This document shows, piece by piece, positions 49,369 through 59,061 of a stretch of DNA of 64,000 nucleotides (position 1 is the stretch's first letter; every line of letters begins with the position of its first letter). Below the pieces are notes generated by a model. That model was not told the DNA's origin. It worked only from the letters and a program-made list of their open reading frames with translations, and did no database searches. The translations under genes were made by a program, and so were the position numbers. This stretch comes from Pelomonas sp965229315 (GTDB taxonomy: Bacteria > Pseudomonadota > Gammaproteobacteria > Burkholderiales > Burkholderiaceae_C): NCBI RefSeq assembly GCF_965229315.1, contig NZ_CBDDJA010000002.1, forward strand, positions 1,364,001 to 1,428,000, given 5' to 3'.

Positions 49369-51798
49369 GTGGCGAAGCGGCCCTGGGGCATGCGCGAGCT
49401 GGTGGCGATGGGCCTGGCCTGGCTGGCCGGGCTGGCGCTCGTGCAGCGCTGCGAGCGGCTACCGACGGGGGCCGAATACGCGGCCCTGGCGCTGGCCTTC
49501 CTGCTGCTGTGGCTGTGGCGCCGCCGGCACTGGCTGGCGTTGGCCGGCGGCGTGGCGGTGCTGGCCTTCATGCAGACGGCCGTACGGGCCGACCTGCGGC
49601 TGATGCCCGAGCTGCATCCGGCCTGGGAAGGCCGCGACCTCGTGTTGACCGGCCGCGTCGATTCGCTGCCCGTGGCGCTGACGGGGCAGGGCGGCGTGCC
49701 GGGCTGGCGGTTCGAATTCGCCGTCGAGGGCGTGGGCCCGACCGGCACCGCGCTGCCGCCCGAGGTGCCCGCGCGGCTGATGCTGCTGTCGTACCAGGGC
49801 CTGCAGGGGACCCAGCAAACCAGGGACGCACCTTCCATCACGGCCGGCGAGCGCTGGCGCTTCACGGCGCGGCTCAAGCGGGCGCACGGGCTGGCGAACC
49901 CGGGCGGCTTCGACGCGGAGCTGTGGCTGTTCGAACAGGGCTTGCGCGCCAGTGGCGTGGTGCGCGCAGCTGAACGGCTGCAGGCCGCGCCGTGGTGGTC
50001 CATCGACGCGGCCCGGCAGCGGCTGCGCACGGCCATCCGCGAGCACGTGGCCGACCCCGGCATGGCCGGTGTGCTGGCCGCGCTGACGCTGGGCGACCAG
50101 AACGCCATCACCCATACCGACTGGGCGCTGTTCCGTGATACGGCGGTGGCGCATCTGTTGTCGGTCAGCGGCCTGCACGTGACGCTGTTCGCCTGGCTCG
50201 CCGCCGCGCTCGTCGCGCCGCTGTGGCGTCGCAGCACGCGGCTGTGCCTGCGTGTGCCGGGGCCGCTGGCCGCGCGCTGGATCGGCGTGGCTGCGGCGCT
50301 GGGCTATGCGCTGTTCTCGGGCTGGGGCGTGCCGGCGCAGCGCACGGTGGTCATGCTGGCGGCCGTGGCCGGGCTGCAGACGCTGGGCCTGCGCTGGCCC
50401 TGGCCGCTGGTGCTGCTGGGCGCGGCGGTCGTCGTCACGGCCGTGGACCCGTGGGCGCTGATGCAGCCGGGGTTCTGGCTGTCGTTCGGTGCGGTGGGCC
50501 TGCTGATGGCCGGTGGTGGCGAGACGGGGCCGACGTGGCGGGCGCGGCTGAAGGCGGCGCTGCACACCCAGGCCATCGCGACGGTCGGACTCGCGCCGCT
50601 GGGCCTGATCTGCTTTGCGCAGCTGTCGGCGGTGGGCCTGCTGGCCAACCTCGTCGCCATCCCGCTCATCAGCTTCGTCGTCACGCCGTTGGCGCTGCTG
50701 GGCGGCGTGTTCGCGCCGCTGTGGACGCTCGCGGCCTGGCTGATGCACGCCCTGATGGCTTGGCTCAGGCTGCTGGCCTCGCTGCCTGGCGCCGTCTGGT
50801 GGCCGCCGGCCGCGCCGCTGTGGGCGCAGGGGCTGGCGTTGCTCGGGGCTGTGCTGATGATCCTGCGGCTGCCGTGGCGCCTGCGCCTGGCGGGCCTCGC
50901 GATGGCGCTGCCGTTGCTGTGGCCGGCCGTGACGCGGCCGCCCGCCGGCGAGTTCGAGCTGATCGCGCCCGACATCGGCCAGGGCAACGCGGTGCTGGTG
51001 CGCACGCGCGACCATGCGCTGCTGTTCGACAGCGGCCCGGCGTACGCGCCCGGTGCGGATGCCGGCGAGCGCGTGCTGTTGCCACTGCTGCGTCGCCTGG
51101 GCGTGCACCGGCTGGACATGCTGGTGCTGAGCCACCGCGATGGCGACCACGTTGGCGGCGCCGTGACGCTGATGCAGGCGCTGCCGGTGGGCGAGTTGCG
51201 CAGCTCGCTCGAAGACAGCCACCCGCTGCGACGCGCCGGCCCGCCGGCCCTGCGCTGCGAAGCCGGCCAGGCCTGGGCCTGGGACGGCGTGCGCTTCGAG
51301 CTGCTGCACCCGACGCCGGCACACTACGACGCCGCGCTCAAGTCCAACGACATGTCGTGCGTGCTGCGCATCACGTCGAGCGCGGGCCGGCGTGCGCTGC
51401 TGGCCGGTGACCTGGAGGCCGAGCAGGAGCGGCGCCTCGTGCGCCGTGAGCCCGATCTGCGCGCCGATGTGCTGCTGGTGCCGCACCATGGCAGCAAGAC
51501 GTCGTCCAGCGCCGAGTTCCTGGCCGCCGTGCAGCCCCGGGTCGGCCTGGTGCAGGCCGGCTACCGCAGCCGTTTCGGCCACCCGGCGCCGCCGGTGCTG
51601 GCGCGCTACCAGGCGGCCGGCGTGCCGGTCGTGGCGAGCCCCGCGTGCGGCGCGTGGCGCTGGCAGAGCGACGCGCCGTTGTCGGCCGCCACCTGCGAGC
51701 GCGAGCTGAGTCGCCGCTATTGGAGCGACCGCGTCGCGCCGCCGCTGCCGCAGGCGGAGGTCGCCGGACCCGAGTGGCCGGGCGAAGAGGGCTGGTAG
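49369..51798 (+). CDS. comEC: DNA internalization-related competence protein ComEC/Rec2
   Basis: The 809-residue membrane protein forms the channel that moves single-stranded transforming DNA across the inner membrane. Domains in order: hydrophobic start, an OB-like DUF4131 region (~90-200), the multi-helix Competence domain (AALTLGDQNAI, LLSVSGLHVTLFAW), and a C-terminal metallo-beta-lactamase domain (LLFDSGPAY, LSHRDGDHVGG, VPHHGSKTSSS) thought to degrade the non-transported strand. I place the start at GTG 49369 after AGGGAGG; ATG 49390 is the alternative. The active-site residues look intact, so natural transformation is plausible if the other com genes exist. Confidence 0.93.
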   Translation: MAKRPWGMRELVAMGLAWLAGLALVQRCERLPTGAEYAALALAFLLLWLWRRRHWLALAGGVAVLAFMQTAVRADLRLMPELHPAWEGRDLVLTGRVDSLPVALTGQGGVPGWRFEFAVEGVGPTGTALPPEVPARLMLLSYQGLQGTQQTRDAPSITAGERWRFTARLKRAHGLANPGGFDAELWLFEQGLRASGVVRAAERLQAAPWWSIDAARQRLRTAIREHVADPGMAGVLAALTLGDQNAITHTDWALFRDTAVAHLLSVSGLHVTLFAWLAAALVAPLWRRSTRLCLRVPGPLAARWIGVAAALGYALFSGWGVPAQRTVVMLAAVAGLQTLGLRWPWPLVLLGAAVVVTAVDPWALMQPGFWLSFGAVGLLMAGGGETGPTWRARLKAALHTQAIATVGLAPLGLICFAQLSAVGLLANLVAIPLISFVVTPLALLGGVFAPLWTLAAWLMHALMAWLRLLASLPGAVWWPPAAPLWAQGLALLGAVLMILRLPWRLRLAGLAMALPLLWPAVTRPPAGEFELIAPDIGQGNAVLVRTRDHALLFDSGPAYAPGADAGERVLLPLLRRLGVHRLDMLVLSHRDGDHVGGAVTLMQALPVGELRSSLEDSHPLRRAGPPALRCEAGQAWAWDGVRFELLHPTPAHYDAALKSNDMSCVLRITSSAGRRALLAGDLEAEQERRLVRREPDLRADVLLVPHHGSKTSSSAEFLAAVQPRVGLVQAGYRSRFGHPAPPVLARYQAAGVPVVASPACGAWRWQSDAPLSAATCERELSRRYWSDRVAPPLPQAEVAGPEWPGEEGW

Positions 51799-51816
51799 GC
51801 GTCGTCGCCGACGGGA

Positions 51817-52914
51817 TCAGCGCTGCGCCTGCAGCCGCCGCGCCCGCACGGCCTGGCCCAGTTCGATGACGGCCAGCGCGTAGTAGGCCGACCAGTTGTA
51901 GCGCGTGACGACCCAGAAGTTCTGCGTGCCCAGCAGCACGGTGGTCGGCTTCTTCGGGCCATTCTGCAGCTCGATGACGGCCATGGGACCGTCGTGGTCG
52001 CGTGCCGCCTCGGACGGCTGGGCGCCGGCAGTGGTGAGTTCGGCGGCGGTGAAGGTCGGCTTGATGTCGGGTGCCAGCAGCCGCGCGCGCTGCAGCCGGT
52101 CCGCCGGCAGGGTCACGCTGTAGTGCGTGGCCTCGCCGGGCTTCCAGCCGTACTCGGACAGGTAATGCGCCACGCTGCCGATGGCGTCCACCGGGCTGGC
52201 GATCAGGTCGACGCGGCCGTCGCCGTCGAAGTCCACCGCGTGCCTGCGCCAACTGCCCGGCATGAACTGCGGCCAGCCCAGCGCGCCCGCATAGCTGCCA
52301 CGCACGTCGGCGGCGTCCAGCCCGTTCTCGCGGCACAGCTTCAGGAACTCGGCCAGTTCATCGCGGAAGAACGCCTGCCGGTCCGCGGCCCGCGGATGCT
52401 CGGCGGGGAAGTCGAACGCCAGCGTCGCCAGCGCGTCCAGCACCTTGAAGCCGCCGGTGATGCGGCCGTAGAAGGTCTCCACGCCGATGATGCCGACGAT
52501 GACCTCGGCGGGTACGCCGTACTGGCTCTCGGCCCGCGTGAGTGCGGCTTCGTGCTCGTTCCAGAACGCGACGCCGGCCTCCAGCCGCCTGGGCTCGATG
52601 AAGCGGTCGCGGTAGGCCGTCCAGTTCTTGGCCGTGCCGGTGGCGGCCGGCAGGATCAGCTGCTTCACGCGCGGCAGGTCCAGCGCCTGCGAGAGCTGCT
52701 CACGCAGCGCGGCGGCGTCCCAGTTCTGGGCGGCAGCGAGGTCGTCGGCGAAGGTGATGACGGCGGGGCGAGAGCCCAGCGGCTGGGGCGGCGCAGTTGG
52801 CTGCGCGGCAGGCTTCGACACGGCCGCATGCCGTTTGGGAGACGCCGCGTGTGATGCTTGGGTGAGCAGCAGGCCGGCGATGACGAGCGCCGGGATCCGG
52901 CTGTAACGGTTCAT
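51817..52914 (-). CDS. mltB: Lytic murein transglycosylase B
   Basis: The 365-residue periplasmic enzyme cleaves peptidoglycan between MurNAc and GlcNAc, leaving anhydro-MurNAc. A signal peptide covers ~23 residues (MNRYSRIPALVIAGLLLTQASHA). There is no lipobox cysteine, so it is a soluble form. The catalytic Glu146 is in GIIGVETFYGR, followed by SYAGALGWPQFMPGSWR and AVDFDGDGRVDL, both MltB marks. It overlaps the ankyrin/TonB-like gene upstream by 4 bases, suggesting coupled translation. Confidence 0.94.
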   Translation of the reverse strand: MNRYSRIPALVIAGLLLTQASHAASPKRHAAVSKPAAQPTAPPQPLGSRPAVITFADDLAAAQNWDAAALREQLSQALDLPRVKQLILPAATGTAKNWTAYRDRFIEPRRLEAGVAFWNEHEAALTRAESQYGVPAEVIVGIIGVETFYGRITGGFKVLDALATLAFDFPAEHPRAADRQAFFRDELAEFLKLCRENGLDAADVRGSYAGALGWPQFMPGSWRRHAVDFDGDGRVDLIASPVDAIGSVAHYLSEYGWKPGEATHYSVTLPADRLQRARLLAPDIKPTFTAAELTTAGAQPSEAARDHDGPMAVIELQNGPKKPTTVLLGTQNFWVVTRYNWSAYYALAVIELGQAVRARRLQAQR

Positions 52915-53993
52915 CTGTAGTCGAACTGGAACTCTTGGTGGAACAGATGGTCGCCTGCGCAACGGTAGGTGCCCAGTGTCCGGTACACCGCAGCGCGGAA
53001 GAACATGGCGACCTCCGGGGGGACGGCCGGCCTGCTGCTCAACACCGTGATCGCAGCGGCGACGGGCACGCTGTCCTGAACTTCGGCCACCACCTTGAAC
53101 AACACATTGCCCGACCACTCCAGCGCGCCGATGGCGCCCACATCCGGCCTGGGCATTTGCGCGCAGGTCATGGATTCGCGACTCGCTGCGGCGGGCGGCT
53201 GCTCGCGTGGCGGGGTCGGCTTTCGTTCGGGGAACTGCGGTTGGTCAGGCAACTGGCGTGGCGGCCGGGGCTTGGGCAGGTCCTGGATTTCCTTGAGGAA
53301 GGCCTGCAGTCGCGGATTGCTGTCGGCCATCAGCGTGTCAAGGAGGTCTTCCGATGCGGCGATCTTCGCGGTCAGCGCAGGATCGCGCCCCGGGCACTGT
53401 TCAAGCCAGTAGCGCTTGGCCTCGTCCAGGTCGGGCTTGGCCCCGGCAGACGCCAGCGCCGTGCGAATGCGGTCAAACGGCAGCGGCGACTGTTGCGCGA
53501 AGTACGAGATGCGACGCAGGTTGGCGCCCCACAAGCCGACAGCCTCGCGGATCAGCACCTGCGGGTGGCATGCCGCTAGCGTCAGAGGGCGTGCGAACTG
53601 GGCCGCCATCCAAGCCGAGAGGCCATCATGGGCTTTCGCGTCGATCGCTCCCTTGACGCTGGCGTCCAACAGCAATGCGTCGACCACCTGCGCATAACCC
53701 CGCAAGGCGGCGCGGATCAGCGGTGTCTGTCCTTGTGGGTCGGCAGCGGTCAGTTCTTGCGCATGGGGCGTGGCCACGATCAATTCGCGAATCTTGCGTG
53801 CCACATCGGCCTCGGCCTGCCGTTGTGCGGTCCAGTCGTCGGTTGCTCCGGCCTGCGTGGCTGCGCCCAATGAGTCGATGAGCTGGGCAACTGAAGCGGC
53901 TTGTGTCTGCGCATGAGACGCCGCGCTGCCAAAAGCCAGCGCTGCCGCCAGCAGGGACGCTTGCGTGAGCCGTGTGTTGATCGTCAATTTCAT
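52911..53993 (-). CDS. Secreted protein with ankyrin-like repeat and TonB-like C-terminal domain
   Basis: I do not recognise this 360-residue protein as a named family. It has a signal peptide (cleavage near residue 28, ASHAQ) and an ankyrin-like unit (DPQGQTPLIRAALRGYAQVVDALL, followed by KAHDGLSAWMAAQFARP). A Pro-rich linker follows (PKPRPPRQLPDQPQFPERKPTPPREQPP), then a C-terminal domain (~285-360) ending AAVYRTLGTYRCAGDHLFHQEFQFDY, which recalls the TonB C-terminal fold. There is no membrane anchor apart from the signal peptide. It is coupled to mltB, so a cell-wall-related role is possible. Codon use is less GC-biased than in neighbours. Confidence 0.7.
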   Translation of the reverse strand: MKLTINTRLTQASLLAAALAFGSAASHAQTQAASVAQLIDSLGAATQAGATDDWTAQRQAEADVARKIRELIVATPHAQELTAADPQGQTPLIRAALRGYAQVVDALLLDASVKGAIDAKAHDGLSAWMAAQFARPLTLAACHPQVLIREAVGLWGANLRRISYFAQQSPLPFDRIRTALASAGAKPDLDEAKRYWLEQCPGRDPALTAKIAASEDLLDTLMADSNPRLQAFLKEIQDLPKPRPPRQLPDQPQFPERKPTPPREQPPAAASRESMTCAQMPRPDVGAIGALEWSGNVLFKVVAEVQDSVPVAAAITVLSSRPAVPPEVAMFFRAAVYRTLGTYRCAGDHLFHQEFQFDYR

Positions 53994-54023
53994 GACCCGG
54001 AAGCTGGTGGAGGAGTGGCGATG

Positions 54024-56084
54024 CTAACGGTCCGGCGCGAGTGGGCGTGCTGACCGCCGCAGCTCGGCCAGCAGCCGGCGATGCCGGCCTTGATGGCGCT
54101 GATGATCCGGCTTGGCGTAGCGGATCTGTTCGAGCCGGTGGAGCACGGCAACCAGGTCTGCGGCGCGAGGGCCGAAGCGCTGTTCAGCCAGCCGCGCCCA
54201 GGTCAACGGTGCCTGTGCGGAGGTGGCTGGCAGCCCGATGCGCTGCAACTCCTCGACCGCCGCCAGGCGCAGCCGGCTCCACGCATCACGCGGCCGGCTG
54301 CTCCAGCGTATCCACGCCCCGCCCGCCAGCGCCAGTGCCAGGATCACACCCGCCAGCGCCTGCCCCAGCCCCGTCCAGTCGGCGCGTTCGAAGCCCAGGC
54401 GCTTGAGCAGGTCGAACTGGTTCTGGCGCGAATAGTTCAGCACCAGTTGCTGCCAGCGGTTGTTGACGGTCTCCCAGCCGTTGCGCATGGCGCGCCACAA
54501 GGTCGGGTTGAACTGGCCCAGCACGCCCGGCTGTGGCCGCAGCGCCTGGCCCTGGATGACACGGTTGGGCGCGACGGCCGAGGTGGGGTCGCTGCGCACC
54601 CAGCCGCGGCCTTCGACCCAGTACTCGGCCCAAGCGTGCGCGTTGGCGTTGCGCACCACGTAGTAGCCGTCCTGCGGTTCGGCGTCCCAGCCCTGGAAGC
54701 CGGTGACGATGCGGGCGGGCACGTCCATGGCGCGCATCAGCACGACGAAGGCGGAGGCGAAGTGCTCGCAGAAGCCCAGGCGGCGGTCCAGCCAGAACTC
54801 GTCGATGACGTGGGGCGACTCCACGCCGTAGCGGCCCGGGGTGAGGGTGTAGGTGAAGTCCTGGGTGCGGATGTGCTCCAGCAGCGCGGCCGCCAGGGCT
54901 TGCGCGCGCGGCCCTGGGGCCAGGTCGGCAAAGCGCGGCTCGGCGGCCAGCCGGGTGGCCCAGGCGAGCGTGCGCGGGTTGGCGCTGGGCGGCAGGTCGA
55001 CATCCAGCGCCAGCTGCAGGCGGTTGCGCCGCTCGCCGGCCTGCCAGGCCAGGTGGGCGCTGGTGTTGAAGCGCAGCCGCTCGGTGATGGGCCGCGGCGA
55101 CAGCCACTGCAGCTCCGTGCCGCGCACGAGCACGAGGTCGGTCAGCGGCAGTTCGCTGCCAACCCTGCCGGGGCTCATCTCCAGCAGCGGCAGCACCGAG
55201 ATGCGCAGCGGCTCCAGCGTCACCTCGTAGCGCAGCGCGGGTCCGGTGGTGACGAGCTCGTCGCGGCCGAGCAGCCAGCTCTGGCTGGGGCGCGGGTCGG
55301 GCGCGCGCCAGGTCTTGCCGTCGAAGCGCGTCAGCACGGGGCCACGGAAGTAGCGCTGGTCGGGCGGCGGCGGCGGGCCGTCGAACTTCAGCCGCATCGC
55401 GATGCTGTCGTCGTTGGCGATCTCGTTCATCGCGCCGAATTCGAGCTGGTTGGACAGGCCCGTCTTGCCGATGGCCTCGGTCGGCACGCCCCACAGCGGC
55501 GCGATACGCGGGAACAGCACGAACAGCAGCACCATCACCGGCAGGCCCAGCGCTGTCGTGCCCGCGGCGTGTCGGGCGGCGACAGCGATGCTGGGCACGC
55601 CCTGGGCTTCGGTGGACGGCATCTGCGCCAGCACCACGGCCGCCAGCAGCCCCCACAACGCGATGAGCGACCACGCGGCCGTCAGCAGCGACTGCGAGTA
55701 CAGGAACTGCGTCAGCACCAGGAAGAAGCCGAGGAAGAACACGACGAAGGCATCGCGGCGGGCGCGCAGCTCCATCGTCTTCAGCGCCATCAGCATGACG
55801 AGCAGCGTGATGCCCGCCTCGCGGCCGACCAGCGTGCGGTAGCTGAGCCAGGTGAGCGCCGTGTACGGCACGACGATGGCGAGCAGCCACCAGCGGCTGG
55901 GCAGCGGCCGCTGGCGCCAGGCCAGCAGGCCGCGCCAGCCGAGCACGAGCAGGGTCAGCGCGCTGCTCCACCACGGCAGATGGTCGGCATGCGGGGCGAT
56001 GACGGCGGCGATGACGCCGAGCAGGAAGAGGCTGTCGCGGGTGTCGCGCGGCAGGCGGCGCCAGCCGTCACCGACGCGGCTCAT
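54024..56084 (-). CDS. TgpA-type transglutaminase domain membrane protein (DUF3488)
   Basis: The 686-residue protein has an N-terminal membrane domain of about six helices (DUF3488), a periplasmic transglutaminase-like domain and a final membrane helix with a cytoplasmic DUF4129-like tail. The catalytic triad is Cys439 (LGFCEHF), then His and Asp in NAHAWAEYW and GWVRSDPTS. TgpA of Pseudomonas aeruginosa is essential and periplasmic-facing; its substrate is unknown. The start at 56084 overlaps the DUF58 stop by 4 bases. It is the third gene of the MoxR-DUF58-TgpA set. Confidence 0.92.
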   Translation of the reverse strand: MSRVGDGWRRLPRDTRDSLFLLGVIAAVIAPHADHLPWWSSALTLLVLGWRGLLAWRQRPLPSRWWLLAIVVPYTALTWLSYRTLVGREAGITLLVMLMALKTMELRARRDAFVVFFLGFFLVLTQFLYSQSLLTAAWSLIALWGLLAAVVLAQMPSTEAQGVPSIAVAARHAAGTTALGLPVMVLLFVLFPRIAPLWGVPTEAIGKTGLSNQLEFGAMNEIANDDSIAMRLKFDGPPPPPDQRYFRGPVLTRFDGKTWRAPDPRPSQSWLLGRDELVTTGPALRYEVTLEPLRISVLPLLEMSPGRVGSELPLTDLVLVRGTELQWLSPRPITERLRFNTSAHLAWQAGERRNRLQLALDVDLPPSANPRTLAWATRLAAEPRFADLAPGPRAQALAAALLEHIRTQDFTYTLTPGRYGVESPHVIDEFWLDRRLGFCEHFASAFVVLMRAMDVPARIVTGFQGWDAEPQDGYYVVRNANAHAWAEYWVEGRGWVRSDPTSAVAPNRVIQGQALRPQPGVLGQFNPTLWRAMRNGWETVNNRWQQLVLNYSRQNQFDLLKRLGFERADWTGLGQALAGVILALALAGGAWIRWSSRPRDAWSRLRLAAVEELQRIGLPATSAQAPLTWARLAEQRFGPRAADLVAVLHRLEQIRYAKPDHQRHQGRHRRLLAELRRSARPLAPDR

Positions 56085-57055
56085 GCGCCGAACCCCGCGA
56101 GCTGCTCCAGGCAGCTTCGGGCATGGGCCGGGCCGAGTGCGGGTGCGGTGTCGCGGCCGCCCAGGCGCAGTCCATAGGGCTGGCCCAGCCGCTCGGCGGC
56201 CAGCACCCAGGCGGTCAGCCGGGACAGGCGCGCCTCCACGTCGCGCCCCTGGGTGTCGCGCCAGTCCAGCCACAAATCCCGGGCCATCGGCGCGTCGGTC
56301 TCGCGCACCCAGGGCGGCAGGCCCTGGTCCAGCGCGAGCACCGACTTGCGCCACAGGATCTGCTTCATGGCGTCGCCGCGCCGGTAGCTGCGCACGCCCG
56401 AGAAGTCCGTGCCGCTGCGCGACTGGCGCGTCGAGACGGCCTCGCCGGCGCCGGCATCCGCCTGCACCGGAAACGGGGCTGTCACGGCCTCGGGCCGGGG
56501 ATAGATCCAGATGCGGCTGGCGGGCCGCCAGTAGCTCCAGGCGCGGAAGAAGCCGAGCGGGAAGCGCGTCGTGATGACCAGGCGGCGCAGGTCGCGCAGC
56601 CCGCGCCGCTCGGCGGGCAGGCGCAGCTTGAGGATGGCATGCCCGAGGGCGGGCACGTCCACCCAGGCGGGCTCGGTCGTGCCGCCGTCCAGCTGGGCGC
56701 TGACGGCGATGCCGAAGCGCGCGCGGGCGCTGTTGTGCAGGCGCAGCTCCAGCGTGTAGTCGTCACCCGCATGCACGCCGTCGGGCACGCGCAAATCCAT
56801 CTGCAGGCCGCGCAGGTTGGCGTGCGTGGTGTGCATGGAGGCCAGGCCGGCGCCGGTCAGCGCGAAGGTGAGGGCGTAGCCCAGGCTCAACTGCTCATTG
56901 ATGCTGGCCAGCAGCAGCACGCCCAGCGTGCCGCAGAAGGCCAGGCCGGCCAGCGTGGGCACGATGTAGACGTTGCGCTGCGTGGTCTGGTGCGTGTCGG
57001 CCTGCGGCTGGCGGCCTTGCCACCAGCGCTGCCAGCGACGTTGGAGGGCAATCAT
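56081..57055 (-). CDS. DUF58 domain-containing protein
   Basis: The 324-residue protein has two N-terminal hydrophobic segments (VPTLAGLAFCGTLGVLLLAS and the following helix), a beta-rich middle and the DUF58 core with SGTDFSGVRSYRRGDAMKQILWRKS, a von-Willebrand-A-like half domain. DUF58 proteins work with MoxR ATPases as putative chaperone partners. It begins 12 bases after the MoxR gene and overlaps the transglutaminase gene by 4 bases. Confidence 0.92.
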   Translation of the reverse strand: MIALQRRWQRWWQGRQPQADTHQTTQRNVYIVPTLAGLAFCGTLGVLLLASINEQLSLGYALTFALTGAGLASMHTTHANLRGLQMDLRVPDGVHAGDDYTLELRLHNSARARFGIAVSAQLDGGTTEPAWVDVPALGHAILKLRLPAERRGLRDLRRLVITTRFPLGFFRAWSYWRPASRIWIYPRPEAVTAPFPVQADAGAGEAVSTRQSRSGTDFSGVRSYRRGDAMKQILWRKSVLALDQGLPPWVRETDAPMARDLWLDWRDTQGRDVEARLSRLTAWVLAAERLGQPYGLRLGGRDTAPALGPAHARSCLEQLAGFGA

Positions 57056-57067
57056 CGGTGCGTGGTG

Positions 57068-58006
<939 letters not shown>

Positions 58007-58041
58007 GAGGCTGGACCATAGCAAGAGACAGACCGCCCTTC

Positions 58042-58989
58042 ATGCCAACCGCGTATTTCAATCCCCCCGAATGCCGCCGCCACGACATGGGCGAGGGCCA
58101 CCCCGAATGCCCCGCGCGGCTGGCCGCCATCGATGACTGGCTGATCGCCTCCGGCCTGGATCAGGCGCTGGCGCATGTCGATGCCGGCCCCGTGGACATG
58201 AAGGACGTGGAGCTGGCGCACACGCACGGCTACGTCGCCGAAATCGGCGCCCGGCTGCGCGACTGCGCCGAGACCGGCGAGCGCTGCGCCATCGACCCCG
58301 ACACGTCGGCCAATGCGTACACCTGGGCTGCCGCGCTGCATGCGGCCGGTGCCGCGGTGAAGGCGACCGACCTCGTCATCGATGGCGGTGCCGACAACGC
58401 GTTCTGCGCCGTGCGCCCGCCGGGCCACCATGCCACGCGCGACCAGAGCATGGGCTTCTGTTTCTTCAACAACGTCGCCATTGCCGCGCGCCACGCGCTG
58501 GACGTGCGCGGCAAGGCCGCCGGGATTGAGCGCGTGGCCATCGTCGACTTCGACGTCCACCACGGCAACGGCACCGAGGACATCATCGCCGGCGACGACC
58601 GCGTGCTGATGGTCAGCCTGTTCCAGCACCCGCTGTATCCCTACAGCGGCGCCGTGCCCAAGGGGCCGAACATGGTCAACGTGCCGCTGCCGGCCTACAC
58701 GCGCGGCGGCGAGGTGCGCGAGATCGTCGAAGCCATGTGGCTGCCGGCGCTGGAGCGCTTCAAGCCGCAGATGATCTTCATCTCGGCCGGCTTCGACGCG
58801 CACCGTGACGACGAGCTGGGGCAGCTCGGCCTGGTGGAGGCCGACTACGAGTGGATCACGCTCAAGATCAAGGCCGTGGCGGAGCGCCATGCCCAGGGGC
58901 GCATCGTCTCGGTGCTGGAGGGCGGCTACGACTTGCGCGCGCTGTCGCGCAGCGTCGCGGTGCACCTGCGGGCCCTGGCGGACGTGTGA
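58042..58989 (+). CDS. Histone deacetylase family protein (acetoin-utilisation/AcuC-like)
   Basis: The 315-residue zinc hydrolase has the tandem active-site His in RPPGHHATRDQSMGFCFFNN, zinc ligands in IVDFDVHHGNGTED and SAGFDAHRDDELG, and the late EGGYDLRAL. Bacterial relatives deacetylate acetoin-pathway enzymes, polyamines or other acyl-amines. The substrate here cannot be assigned. It starts 35 bases from the MoxR gene in the other direction, so the two share a promoter region. Confidence 0.92.
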   Translation: MPTAYFNPPECRRHDMGEGHPECPARLAAIDDWLIASGLDQALAHVDAGPVDMKDVELAHTHGYVAEIGARLRDCAETGERCAIDPDTSANAYTWAAALHAAGAAVKATDLVIDGGADNAFCAVRPPGHHATRDQSMGFCFFNNVAIAARHALDVRGKAAGIERVAIVDFDVHHGNGTEDIIAGDDRVLMVSLFQHPLYPYSGAVPKGPNMVNVPLPAYTRGGEVREIVEAMWLPALERFKPQMIFISAGFDAHRDDELGQLGLVEADYEWITLKIKAVAERHAQGRIVSVLEGGYDLRALSRSVAVHLRALADV

Positions 58990-59061
58990 TCGTTTTTGCC
59001 TGAACAATCGGGCCGCCTCCCCTCACGGCCCGCACACAGGGCTGGACAACCGATCTGACAC

